The notes under the pieces were generated by a model that was given only the letters and a program-made list of their open reading frames with translations, ran no database searches and was not told the origin of the DNA. A stretch of 64,000 bases of DNA, taken from NCBI RefSeq assembly GCF_016920785.2, contig NW_024609884.1, positions 86,172,069-86,236,068 on the forward strand, given 5' to 3'. Shown piece after piece: positions 1 through 17,700 of this stretch (within the stretch, counting starts at the first letter, position 1; every line of letters starts with the position of its first letter). Both the position numbers and the translations under genes were made by a program. This DNA comes from Ixodes scapularis. Taxonomy: Eukaryota; Arthropoda; Arachnida; Ixodida; Ixodidae.

Positions 1-295
1 GCCTTCACGAGCTATGATAAGATACGACAGCAGCTGGGTGTATTGTACACTAAAAAATGACAAAACAGAAAGTAGAAATATTCCACTCATTCTCCTGCGC
101 TTGGCTTCTATTTCCCGAAAATGTGAAAACATTGTTCGTCTTTTCGTCATTTATATAGGTTTATCGAGAAACATATGGGATTCGCTTACTATATTTTTAA
201 AAGTCGATTACACAAAAGAACAACCCTTTCACGTAAAATAGATGCAACACCTCACAAGCAAACTTTATTTTTCTGAATCGGAACATAGATAGTGT

Positions 296-431
296 CAAAA
301 CGTTCAACGGGTCGGAACATCCGTCCGAGTCAGAACATCCAACGAGTCAAAACGTCCAACGAGTCAAAACATCTATCTGAGTCAGAATATCCAACGCATC
401 AAAAGGTCCAACGGGTCAAAAGGTCCAACGG
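296..431. repeat. Degenerate 18-bp tandem repeat
   Basis: About seven diverged units of the type GTCAAAACGTCCAACGAG. Between 1 and 640 nothing else is recognised. Confidence 0.75.
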
Positions 432-641
432 TTTGAATGTTTACTTTTACTAGTACGAACTTTATTAGAACTAGAGTGCCTAGTGATGTCTGCACCCATA
501 CTGTAGAGCTTTGAGATTTACGTGTTTAAATATACCTATATGGACATTGTGGAATCTGGAATGTACGACTCTGGGTCTTGCTCTGCGCTGTGCGTCTCCG
601 AAGTGACGAACAGTGGGACTGATGTTGCGCGAACAACAAGT

Positions 642-1071
642 GTACTATCGGGGAAAAATGAAATGCGAACAGAGGAGCGCGTGGCTCGCGGTACAGGCTG
701 CGCCGCCTGGAAGTGAACCTAGGGGCGAGGGTGCGTGGCCTACTTCGATGTGTTCACGCCCCTCGATTGGCGCTCCCCCAGCTTCGGCAGTGCGCCTCTC
801 AGTGCGCTGAAAGCTGTCACCGCTATCTTTGCCTGCTCGGCGAGTGCGGCGAGCTTCTTTGCACCGCACGCGCTGAGCCAGCAAAGATAGCAGTGATAGC
901 TTTCAGCGCACTAAGAGGCGCACTGCTGAAGCTTGGGGAGCACAGAGGGAGGGGCGTGAACGCGTCGGAGTAGGCCACGCACCCTCGCCCCTAGGTTCAC
1001 TTCCAGGCGGCGCAGCCTGTACCGCGAGCCACGCGCTCCTCTGTTCGCATTTCATTTTTCCCCGATAGTAC
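642..1071. repeat. 430-bp near-perfect palindromic MITE-like element
   Basis: The outer arms GTACTATCGGGGAAAAATGA and its complement continue for more than 190 bp on each side with few mismatches, leaving a loop of about 30-50 bp near 830-880. Short open frames inside it are strand mirrors of one another and not genes. No target duplication was identified. Confidence 0.88.
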
Positions 1072-2523
1072 TTGCAACATTCTTGGTGGGGAGGTGTTAA
1101 GTTTGTAGAAATCCTGCTTATTAGTTAAAGTGATTTTTGTTAGGAAAGTTTATCTTTCCAGAGTTGCGTCGGCATTGTTTTGTTTTTTAACTTTCTATGT
1201 TTGTGTCGGCGGGGCCAGAGCGGCCGCAATGCGGGAGCGGTTCCTTTCGGGAGTCCACTCGGACCGGGACCGGAAGAGCCCGCGCCTGGAGAAGCGTGTA
1301 GCTTTTAGCCGAATGTGCCTGTATATAGAGGGTTTTGCCGCTTAGTGTAAAATTGTCTCTTTTTACCCGATGTAATAATTTAGCTGCTGGCGCCAGCCAG
1401 TCTGCGTAAAATGCAGGGGTTGACTCTAGAAAGAATTTGGATTTGGCGGTTGGGGCACCAGGCTGAGAGCTCGCCGACCATTGGAGAACAGTGTACCACG
1501 TGGGAGGGGTGAAATTTGAAGGGATTGGTCGGTCCCTGAGGGCAAAGGAGGCCCCTACGAGTCTACAAAAGGATCCCCGAGGGGATTCTGGAGGATTGGC
1601 TTCGATTCGATTTTGGGAGACTGGGAACAGAAGTACGGGGTTTAATTTTGGGATTTTAACTCACTGTTGATTTGTTTTGTTTCATAATAAACGTGGCCAC
1701 ACTGGCCACCGTAAAGTCAACCAACGTCGCAATATGTTCAGCGGGATCGAACAACTTTTAGTATTTTTTTTTTTTATTATCAACTTCCCGGGGGCTGTCA
1801 TCGGGCGAGCACCGTCATCAGTCGTCACCATCCGGACCAGGACACGCCCACCCCCATACCACCAGGTCCAGGCCCGGCAAAGGGAAGTTGACTGGGGCTT
1901 CGGAGAAAGTCGGAACAAGAGGAGGAAAAGGAACAAAGAAAGCAAAACAGCGATGAATGACGACTTTCGGGTGGCAAGGGGGAGCGGTCACTGCAGTGCA
2001 ACGGGGTGGGATCCCGCAAATAAAAACAAAGCAACAAGAAAGAAGGGAGATGAGAGAAGACGATACAGTGGCCTCGGGTACGATAGGTTTTGGGATCCTA
2101 AATGGCCGGCTGTGTCACGGCGTTGTGCGTTTTTCATTTCAATCGGCTGGTGACCAACGCCATCTTTTCGTGCGTTATATGAATACCGGGGGAATTTCCC
2201 GAGAGTTGTGCGCGCTGTACGGACGCGGGGACGCAGGTTGTTTCTTGAGTTTAGACGACCAGTTAGTCTGTGGCTTGTTTAAGAGGCGCGTATACGCAGC
2301 ATGAGCTCAACTGGCAGGGAGGGTAAATGACTTAGACAGCGTAATGTTTGTCAGTAATACAGAGGGTCAACATGTCTTTCCGCAGCATATTACCGACTGG
2401 CACCACGGGGAACCAGCATCGGAGTGCGTTCGTGTAATCACTACTGCGGATGGACCGCAGCCGATGCTAGTCACGGGACATCTCGCTCCGCGCATCGCCC
2501 CGCTGGCTCGTACCGCAGTCAAT
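1072..2523. other. No recognised gene
   Basis: The stretch has a TATA-like TATATAGAG at about 1322 and an AATAAA at about 1687. Together with the GC-rich middle this could be an old long terminal repeat, but no matching partner or tRNA primer site was found. Open frames of up to 158 codons start in A-rich sequence and have no familiar motif. Confidence 0.4.
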
Positions 2524-4120
2524 CTTAAAGGGATACTAGAACGAAATTTCGGCGCTCATTTATTGGTCTATACGTGTTCAAAGAAGCAGTATCAGAGCAG
2601 TTATACCAATATATTGTTAAAAAAAGACATAAAAAGGAAATTTAAAACAAATTAAACGATTAGCGACGAGCACCTGCATGGTGAATGTCGCTAAAACCTC
2701 GTTTGTAATGCCCGTTTAGGAACCATTGACAGGTAGTGACGATAACTGTCTCGCCTAGAACTATTGGCGACTCCCGCGAAATCGACGCCACGTAGCGGCA
2801 ACGCCGAGAAGCTCAGGAGAGGAGGTCGTTTCGACTCTGCCTTCTGCTATCACTGCTTGGTTCTCGTAGGCAGCATAGAAACTATGGCGCATAGAGCGCG
2901 TCTTCGACTGGTGTGTTTAGCGTCCCATGCTGTCCATATATCAAAAGTGGTCCCGAAGTGGCAACAAATGACCTCACACAAACTGAAGTGTCATGCTGTT
3001 GCATGTCGCGATCCTAGCGGTGGGAAATGCTAACAAGAAGTCTGCTAGTAGCACAACCGAACGCGAGTGTCGCTGTCGTCACTACGTCCCAACTTCTGAC
3101 TGCTGATACTTCCGTGGGCTGCCATATGGAGAGCGACCTGCAGCAGAACAGGCATCTGCAGCATACACCACAGCCGTAGAAACGCCGCCAGGATCGCGAC
3201 CGGCGACAGCATGACATTTCTATGACATCATTAGGCTGGAATCGAGGGACCACTTTTTTGGACGTGGTAAACGCACCAGTCGGAGACTCGTTCCAGTCAC
3301 CATAATAGAAACAAATATCGTTTCCAGTAATTAGTTTTATGCTCCTGCCGTGTCATATTCCTACGCACTGAATAGACCTTTTGCAGAAATCGCCTTCCGC
3401 GCGCTGCCATCTTTGTCTGCTGGGCTGTGGAACGCCTTCTAAGCATTCGCTGTTGATCTGCTGTGCGGTATAGCGGACGCTGCGCATGCGTCCACAGCTC
3501 AGTGACTCAACATTTTTTGCCCGCTTGCTTCGTCCGCTTGCTACCCTCCAAAAATCGTTATGCTTTCATGTGTACCATGATTTTACTTTACAGTGCAAGA
3601 ACTTTATGGTGGTCTGCGTGCTGAACGACAAAAACGACCTCCTTCCCGACAGCTCTACCACCAGCACGAGAGAAGAGGGAGGAACTCCCCACCCGACGGG
3701 ACTCTATTGTGTGTGTCTCAGACGTCGCGATTCTCCCTCTACAAGATTATAGAAGATTAACCAGTCACTCAAAATTCACAGAAAAGCAGCTTTGCAGTTC
3801 GTTGCGGTGGCCCGATCGCTGGCGTGCTTCGACCGCTTCGGTGGCTGGAACGGCCAGGGCATCCTGATTACGGCAGTCTCGCCACAGCTTTACTCATCCC
3901 GAGACAAACAACGTCACGATTGTGCCGGATATGACGTGCTCTCCGCTGGCTGCTCTCCGAGCGCTTGCCAGGGTGGGCGTTTATAACGGAAAATACATAC
4001 CGCCACCAGGCTCAAGATACAGACGTGCGATTGTCATTTACGGATATCGTAGATCATTTCAGCCTACTTCTCAACACGACGGGTATATATTTCAAATTTC
4101 GTAGACGTATCCCTTTAAAG
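2524..4120. mobile_element. MITE family copy with a nested insertion
   Basis: The ends CTTAAAGGGATACTAGAACG and, inverted, the same at 4120 match the element at 27286-27934 in the opposite orientation. Here the element is longer because foreign sequence of about 0.9 kb sits at about 2760-3650. That insert in turn contains a further inverted repeat (2947-3257) with AAAGTGGTCCC ends. Confidence 0.65.
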
Positions 4121-4542
4121 GGACAATGAAGGCCATTTCGGATATTTTTTTTGGCGATTGAACTGGGTTCCAGGCACATCCCACGCTACGTTGCTCAAAT
4201 TTCAGCCGAATCCGGCGCTTGTGTGCCGCGCAAACCAATTAAACAGTAGCGGTAACAATTGTACTGGGATCGATTGCAGCGACGCCCCGAGTGTTGCGGG
4301 AGGTGCCAGGAGAAGCGGAGTTCGCGTGACGTTGCGGGGCCGAGAAGCATCACAAGAGACAGCGATTGGTCGAAAGACGTGGCCACGGTCACGATCGCGA
4401 TTGTTGTGAACACCGTTCCACTTTTTACTTGAACAACTATGAAAAGTACACATCGGACGGGAAATAATTACGAAACTGTAAAAATGCAAAAGAAAAAACT
4501 TTTTTTTTTTGCTACGCTGGACGCGAAACGGGCAACAAGCAA

Positions 4543-9895
<5,353 letters not shown>

Positions 9896-10735
9896 AGCGA
9901 GTTTTAGCAGGCAGTGTTTCCCCCTCCGCTAAGCCCCTCTGCTACCCGAAACTCTACAGCCAAGCCCATGGGCGCGCAGGCGCAGTAGAGATTCCGCGCT
10001 CCGCTCTGCAAAGCGGCTGCACGAAAACAGTCTGCTAAAACTCCCTAAGGCCCGCTTCAGACTGGGCAATTTCGCCCAGCAACTTGATGTAGCAACTCCA
10101 GCAACACGGGCCGCCCGCGTTCACACGCAGCAACCGAATTGCTCCGACTTGCTATCATCATCATGACATTTGATTTTTCTTACACTATTTAGACGCACAG
10201 CTACGCGCCAACAAGGTGTTTTTATATCTTTGAATGGTGTTGAGAATACTAACTCATCTTTCTGAAAAGGTTTATTTTCAAAAACAATCCATTTCAAACC
10301 AGAACGAAGTTTATAGCTGTCATCACCACCACAGGGGTGTCACGTGAAAATATCGCGTCCCTGATTGGCTGCAGCCGTTTCAAACGTCTTCGAATTGCTG
10401 CGAGTTGCTCGCTCGTTCGAGTCGGACCCGATCTCAGCAATTCGTGTCGATCTAGGGAAAGCTAGGGAACAACCCGCCAGCAACCCCGGAATTGCTGGAA
10501 AAGTTGCCCCGTCTGAAGCGGGCCTAATAGACTCCCTATTAGGGAGTTTTAGCAGACCGTTTTAGTTTTAGCAGACCGTTTAGAGAGTTTTAGTAGACCG
10601 TGTTTCCATCTCCGCTGACCCTCCGCTATGAAGAAACCGCCACTGCTCCTGCGTGCCGATGGCCTTGGCTCTATAGTTTCGGGTAGCGGAGGGGCTCAGC
10701 GAAGGGAAACACAGTCTAATAAAACTATTGCCGCT
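9896..10735. mobile_element. Cluster of AGGGAGTTTTAGTAGACC MITEs, one split by a PIF-like MITE
   Basis: Ends of the AGNGAGTTTTAGCAG type occur at 9896, 10030-10046 (inverted), 10540, 10560, 10580 and 10728 (inverted). The best complete copy of the family is at 28668-28789. The first copy is interrupted by the element at 10049-10524. Confidence 0.65.
10049..10524. mobile_element. PIF/Harbinger-like MITE with TAA target duplication
   Basis: The 476-bp element has perfect 14-bp terminal repeats (GGCCCGCTTCAGAC) and TAA on both sides. Inside it, GCAGCAACTCGCAGCAA-like stretches recur in both orientations. No coding capacity. Confidence 0.85.
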
Positions 10736-11159
10736 CCGGTCATCGGTCACTTGCGCTAATCTTTTTCCGTTGCGGCTGTACACCAAAGAACCTATATTGT
10801 AGAGTGCCTAGTTCAAACCACGGGGAGCGTTTTTTTCAATTTAAGTGCGGACGCCTCCCACACCGAGTGCGCACGCACCGCTTGGTGAGGAGGAAAGTAT
10901 AGGAAAGGCAGGGACGGTCGCAGAACGTACACTGCAAACCTACCTAACATGCAACACGCGAACCGCGTCTCGTCAGTAGTCAGTGACTGGTTAAGAGGTC
11001 AGGGGAAGCTCTTCCCACCTCTTTCCACTTCAGCAGAGCGGACCCTGGGAAGGCTCCTGAAGTGAAAAGAGGTGGGCTTCCGCTGAAACCAGCCAATGAT
11101 TATACACCAACTCATGTTTACAAACAAACCGGAGCGCCCCTAGCGGACGCCACCGGCGC

Positions 11160-12335
11160 CGCGCATGCGCGGTGGATGGTGGGCAAGAAGCCCGCCGTCG
11201 CCCATAAACAAACCATTGAATTGCGTTGTTGTCGGCGTCGGTGGGAGCCCCCGTGCTCTTTTCCGCGTTGAAATTGTTGATTCTACGTCCTCGTAACAAT
11301 ATCAGACTACTTGAGCGGCTTCAACAAAACTAACGAGGCAAAACTTTGTGTGAATAATGTGACGTGCGGCGATTCATTTCACGTGGACGCCGCAGAATGG
11401 GCGCTAAACCCTGACTCCCACGGTGAGATTCTGCACGCTATTTTCAGTCGCGACGTCGCTCGGACTGCAAAAGCGTGGACCGTAGCTGAGATGGTGGACG
11501 TCGATACTGAAAAACCCAAGTAGAATCGGGCATTACAAGTCGGTGATGGCCACTGGTAACAATGATCAACATCTTCTTGTATCTGTTTACACTTAGCCTA
11601 CTTACCCCAACCAACCTTCAAAAGTGTTTTGAGGCCTGCACTTAGTTCTTATCGCAATTACCGGGTCAACGTTTGGTTACGGGCCGCTGTCGTTTGAACG
11701 AGCTGACGACAAAAAGCAGCTAAATTTGAAAGAGCAGACGACAGTTCGAACGGATGCGCAATAGAGTACGGGCAAGAAGCACCGCGTCCCGCGTCAACAA
11801 ACCCTTCGAATGTCACGTTGTCGGCGTCTGTGTGAGTCTGCATACTCTTTTTCGCTTTGTAATTGTCGATTCTACGTCCTCATCGCAATGTCTTACCACT
11901 TTAATCGCCTGAGCGAAATTATCAAGGCTCGTTACGCCGCTAAACTTTCCATAAATAATTTTACGTGCGGCGATTCATTCGCATGAACGCCACAGAATGG
12001 ACGCCAAAACCATGATGAGATTCTTCTAGCTATTTTCGGTCGCGACGTCGCTAGTGCTGCAAAAGTGTAGAAGGCAGCGGCGATGATCGACGTCGATACT
12101 GAAAATCGGAAGCGGGAACAGAGCAACCGTAACAAGTCGGTGATGGCCACCGGTACCAATGATCAACATCTTGTATCTACTGTTTACACGGAGCCTACTT
12201 AAAGTCTTTTGAGGCCTGCAATTACTTCTTATTGCAATCACTGGGTCAAAGTTTGGTCTACGGGCCGCTTTTGTTTGAACGAGCAGACGACAAGAAGCAG
12301 ACAAGTTTGAAAGAGCAGACGAAAGTTCGAACGAT
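11160..12335 (+). repeat. Tandem duplication of a 590-bp unit with a small broken frame
   Basis: Two copies offset by about 590 bp, plus the start of a third at 12237, share long stretches. The second copy has an ATG at 11889 and codes MSYHFNRLSEIIKARYAAK then NNFTCGDSF before a TGA. The first copy has lost that ATG (ATA) but is open to a TAG near 11523, ending MVDVDTEKPK. Both look like decayed copies of an unrecognised coding exon. Function unknown. Confidence 0.6.
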
Positions 12336-12867
12336 CAGCCGGCCGTGTGAATTTGAAGACGCACTGAACCCGTGGGTGGTCCGGACAACTAGGAGGTTTT
12401 CTCTCGCTCATGTTCGAACAAAGCAAATACATCTGGCGACCACAAAGTATTGCCCGCACAAGCAATCGTAGTTCGACAGTGTCTGGTTTGCCCTATTTAC
12501 GGCTACTATCCACGTTCTCGGACGAACGGAGGGGGCAAAAACACATGAAAACTGATCTTCAAACCTTTCCAGACTCTCTTGGTACAGCCCCCATCGCAGC
12601 ATTTTTACAAAAAGGCAGGTTTTTTGTCTCGTTTCTTCCAAAGGAACACAGGAATGCATGTCTGGCACGGCGACTTCTGCCCACCGCCCCAGACTGGAAG
12701 TGCGTCCGGCGCGCCACCACCGCGGCGTGACGTAGGAGAGTTGAGTTCGTGTATACGACATTAGCCGACAAGAACGCCAAACATGAAATCACGAATCGCG
12801 AGCATAACTTCAGCCACGCCCTGTATTTTTTAAGCCTGGAAGCGCTATTCTGGCGGCAGCCAAATTA

Positions 12868-13040
12868 AGGCCTGTTCGCGCTACAAGCATAGCGCTGACC
12901 TAGCGCTAAGCGCGTGCTGACTGCAGGGTTAGCCAGCTTTGTATCGCACCGTCGAAACGGTTTCTCAGGGCAGCCGATAACCAGCTGACGACACGTGAGC
13001 AGCGCTACATCAGCGCTTCGCTGCATGTGAGAACCGGCCT
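12868..13040. mobile_element. PIF/Harbinger-like MITE with TTA target duplication
   Basis: About 173 bp with ends AGGCCTGTTC and, inverted, AGGCCGGTTC, flanked by TTA on both sides. Same end type as 10049-10524 and 45441-45622. Confidence 0.65.
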
Positions 13041-13044
13041 TTAC

Positions 13045-14477
13045 GCGCGTTTTCGGGTTTTGGCTTTGTTCTGGGCATAACACCACTGTTGTAAATAAAA
13101 TTTTCTAAACACTGCTCCATCACGTAGCGCTCCATGGAACAGCCGGAGAAAGGGAGGCTGGCTCGCTCAAACTGTATACTCCGTTCACACTTACGCCGAG
13201 ACTGCAGCAAATGCCAGAAGCACGAGAGCTCGAGGTCGCTGCTCTGATGCAGCTCTTCCGCAGAACGAGCACTCGCGCTAGAAATGCACGTTTCAAAGCC
13301 AGGAGCGTGGGCTAGCTCGCGCTTGTAGCTTTGGCTGCTGTCTCAGCTTAAAACGGAGCATGTGCCTCGCAGCGCGAGGGGATGGCTAAAAGCTCATTTC
13401 TTCCCGCATTTCAAATTGATGCGTCGTACACGGCTCGGCTGAGATTTCCGTCTTGAGCGAGAGGCATCCCCTGCTCAGGCTGTTCCATTAAACGCGACGT
13501 CATTGAGCAGTTTTTTGGCTACCGCCAGGATAGCGCTCCCATGAAATGAGGCACGGTTAATTAGCGGGTTGCGTAGGAATCTGGCGGGCATTGTATCCAG
13601 CATAAGGCATCTTTGGGAGTTTTCTAAAGTTATCTTTTAGACAAGAGAACATCCTGCCAAATAAATCATAACCCGCTATCCAAGTCCAAAATACATCCTG
13701 CTAAATAGAGTATAACCTGCCGTCTTACAGGCTAAAGAAAATGCTGCTAAAGTAAGTATAACCCATTGTCTGTCGGGACAAAAAGCATCCTGCCAAGTAT
13801 AGTATAGCATGCCATCTTTCAAGTGAAAGAACATCCCGTCAGCACGCACTTGAGAACTTGACTCCGTGAACACAAGCGGTCAATCCACGACATGTATCCT
13901 CGAGTGCCGAGCTATGGAACTCAATATTCTGGAAACATTCAGTGGCTTAAAAAGGAACAAGACAGAAGCATAACCGCAGATGCCAAAATTAGAATAAACA
14001 CTTGCAATACTTTAATTCCAGTTCAGTATATTAAAGACAACTTGCTACGGAATCTAAACAAATTAGGACATCGTTATAGCGCAACCCTTTCACGCCGAGG
14101 AATAGAAATTACAGAAGCAAAAATAAAGCAGTGCACAAGAATTTACATTACCAAAAACAAATATGGCGAGGCCTTGTAAAAATGCACTGGCAGAATATGT
14201 TCGAACATGTTATCGTGGAAACGAGTTTGCACGTAAAGGTATTCGATACCAGCTACACACTTGAGTCGAACTGAGGTACGTGGATATTCATACTCCCAAA
14301 ACTAAAATCTAAATATTAAAAACAGGAAACAAGCTGTTTGTTACACACGTATTGCAATAGTAGTCGTTAAAAATGATTTCTGACGACTGCTATGCATTTA
14401 AATCCGGTGTAACAATAAATATAAAACCATAACACTATGCGCGATGAATGTATTAGAATAGGGGGGGGGGGGGGCTT
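13045..14477. other. 3' flank of RdRP, no recognised gene
   Basis: Between 13620 and 13850 there are four spaced copies of a unit of about 60 bp with AACATCCTGCCAAATAA and TATAACCCG-like parts. The open frame at 13892-14179 is Lys-rich and unfamiliar. Confidence 0.45.
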
Positions 14478-14729
14478 CTAATCTTTGAAGAACGGCTCTA
14501 GGTCCCGCTTCTCAATGGCCTTGGCGAGCCAGGGCTGAAGCAGGAGCTCTTCCAGAAACCAACGTTGCCAGTCCCGGCCGACTGCCAAGACCAGGATGCA
14601 GTTTATCTGGCCCGAACGGTCGAAGTGCTTCTTGATGTGCACTTGTTGAACGCCAGACCAGCTGGCCAGCAGGCTGGACACCTCGTCCTCGCTGTGGTTC
14701 AGCATTTCCCGAAACCTGGGGCTGATCAC
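14478..14729 (-). CDS. RdRP: RdRP exon 10, stop codon
   Basis: Residues 1375-1457 and a TAG stop at 14480-14478. The acceptor CTGCTCCAG gives phase 0 and the frame VISPRFREML onward. The composition is ordinary coding DNA ending EKRDLEPFFKD. A run of 14 G on the plus strand (14461-14474) follows the stop at once, so the 3' UTR begins with poly-C in the mRNA sense. No AATAAA was seen on the minus strand in the next 200 bases. Confidence 0.85.
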   Translation of the reverse strand: MISPRFREMLNHSEDEVSSLLASWSGVQQVHIKKHFDRSGQINCILVLAVGRDWQRWFLEELLLQPWLAKAIEKRDLEPFFKD

Positions 14730-17700
14730 CTGGAGCAGAGAAGCCATCGGTGTGTCACAAACGGGCAATTAATAAGGTTTATTAAAAAAAAAAGCGCCTG
14801 TCTTGAGAATTTACAAGTGAAAGCATTTTTACCGAGTAGTGCAGGACAGTGGTTAGCTGACACATTGTGCTCGTTTAGACAGCGGGAAAAAACTCGACGT
14901 CTGGTGTCTCCGATGTTGACGAAAAATGCGGCCAGTGCAGTTCTACTGCTAGCCTGTGGTCTTTAACGTGCAACACGCAGTAGTAATACACAACCGCACG
15001 CCGGTACGATGTTCATCCAGGTCGAAACGGGAGGGTGGTGATTGAACCGATTCACGGGGTTCGGAAGGTTAGTTTATCATTCATATTGTATGTCATCCGC
15101 TAAGCATGTGGCCGGGATTGCAGCTGAACGGGGCGTTCCATTTGTTCTTGAGGGAACGGAATTTTTTCTACTTTCAGAGGGAGTTACAATGTTACCCCTA
15201 GCTTGCACAGCGCTCACTCTGACACGTCAGTTGCACGCCGAGTGAGAGTACACACCTTATTTCAGCACAGCGATCAAGATCAGCAATTGACAATGAAAGC
15301 CGACTAAATGCTTTCTTGTTATTATCTTCAACAGCTGTTTCAGATGGCTAGTTCAGTTATAGCAATGCACTTTAAAAAAACCAGCGGCAATCCACCAATT
15401 TTAGGAAGTGTCAAAATCGTGGTGGATTTACGCGAATGTCTGAAGGTGTCAGGATATACAATTAATTGAAAGTAAACTACAGTTTTCTAGCTATATCAGC
15501 AACTTCCCTAGCTACTATTAGGATAGACCCTTTTGCATACATTGCGAAGGGGTTGAATAACTATCAATTAGAATATAAAACTACAATACACACCTCGTTT
15601 TTCCTAACCAGACGTCATGAATATGGTATATACGCGTACACTTTATCTTATCACGATATTTCTATGCACTTCAATCATCTGAGGTTGATACGTGAAGCAA
15701 GCATCATACTGCAATATGCAAACAATCTGAACAAACAATGCGCTAATGATTGGATACCTATAGCGTAGCGCAAAGTCAAATACTATCATTGCTTTTAAAT
15801 ACCCAAAACAGTTCCGGTGCAGCTAGGCATACGTTCCATGCACAAACTTTAGTTTGAGACGACGTGCCGGGTTAGATAACATGTCTTATCTTAATAATTA
15901 AAACAGTTGTGCAATCGTTTAATATGGTACGCCACTGTACACCACCGGATAATCCCAGAACGACTGAGAACTTCCCGAGAAATGTGCGCTTAGTCGGGTC
16001 TAGAACATAGCCCGAAACGAAGCTACGTTTCCCGCGGCACGCGAAGATGTTAAAATAAACGGGCAGAAATATGCGTAGTATTGAGATCCTTGTAGACTTA
16101 CCTGGATCCGGACAGGGTTTCCTTCCTGAACCACCTGGATCGGTTCGTGAAGGTCTGGATCACACGTGAGTCCCAAATAACACAGATCCCCGAATATCGC
16201 AAGCAGGCTGTATGTCCTGAGGGCAGTCAAGGTCACGGCGTGCGCTTGCGACGAAGACCACGTGCAGAAGTCACAAGATGGAAATGCCACCTCGGCACTG
16301 CTCAAGTGTCGGAGGAAGGCCAGAACATAGCCTCCGACAGTTGCAGGCTTTCCCTCGATGGAATGAGGCATTTCTGCGCCATCAACCGCGAGTTGTTCAG
16401 AGCTTTGTTCAGAGCCATGTTCAGAGTACCTCTGTTCCTGTGCAAGGAAGCTTCGAAAGAGGAGTGCTAGGCAGCGCTTGCAGATATATGGAGCCATCCT
16501 CCTTGTGGTTTGAATCAACTCTTCTTTGGCTGCCCACAAGAAGATCACATCAAGGGCACGGTCCTCCGCAGTCTTTTCGGATGGTTCACAGAGTTCCTCG
16601 TCCAGTTTTGAAACAAGCAGGTTACGTGGTACTCGTCTCAAAGAATGACATTCCAATGCCTTCTCTTTCATAACGAGGAGGAGGACATCCACTATTGCCC
16701 ATGGGAAGCTCCGGCAGTTCCTCTCCTTCCAGGTGTCCGCATACGTCACCTTGTACCAAGCAGATGCCATTTGCAACAAGATTACTTTTCTTCCCACCTC
16801 CGTGCTAACGCCTCCAACGCGGCAAGCGTCGTCCACTTCCTTGAAAAAGTTTACCCGTGTACTTTCGACGAGAGCGCGATACTGCTTAACGACAACCACC
16901 TCCACGTTGTTCCTGTCCAGAGTACTCCTGTTATAATCGGACACCGTGGTGATGAGACCAGCTACCACCTCTCCCTCACTCTTGATTCCGTACTGGCAGA
17001 GAATTCGCTCCATCTGGGACGAGTACAGCGTCAAGGACTCCTCAGCGGTCTTCTGGTAGCACTGCCAACCTGGAAGCTCGAACAACACACCGTTCACGTC
17101 TTCGGCAAGGCGGCTCTGAAAGTTGGTGCTGAGGACAGAGTCCAAGTATCTGTGAAGACGGTACAAGTGCCCTAGAATGCGGGTCGAGCGATACGTATCT
17201 TTGGAGCCCGCTTTTTCCATGAAGTCTGGGTAAACACTGGGCTTTTCCTCCCTGGTCAAGTGGGACGTGGTCCCTGTTTTTGCGAAGTCGATGCACGTCG
17301 AGATCTTCGCAGCAATGTTGAGGCAACGTTTGGAGAAGATGCCGTCGGGGAGCTTGTCCGCCCATGCCAGGTGTGCATTGGAAAGAATGCCCACATTGTC
17401 GTTCTTGATGTAGTTGCAGATGAACTTGACCATGCCGTCCTCCTGCGGTATTTATAAGCTTTTAATTTACAAAATGAAAATTTTTATCTGGACTTTTGCT
17501 TTTAGGGCGCAGACGCGGTGCAATCACTCAAATCAGCAGTGAATGAATGTATACGACAAAGTTTGAGAAACACTTAAAAGCTGCGCGCCAATACAATCCC
17601 CAACCCCATCGTGTAATTATATATTCTGCAGACTAGTTAAAACCTGTATAATATGGCTTCTTGACCATTTTGCAAAAAAGCCCGTGTTGGCAGCTAATTT

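Noticed and set aside
1090..1700. Solo LTR of a Gypsy or BEL element
   Set aside because: A TATA-like box and an AATAAA are present, but no second LTR, primer binding site or target duplication could be shown.
16147..17457. Plus-strand open frames of 107 to 176 codons
   Set aside because: They are antisense shadows of RdRP exon 9, which has clear family motifs on the minus strand.
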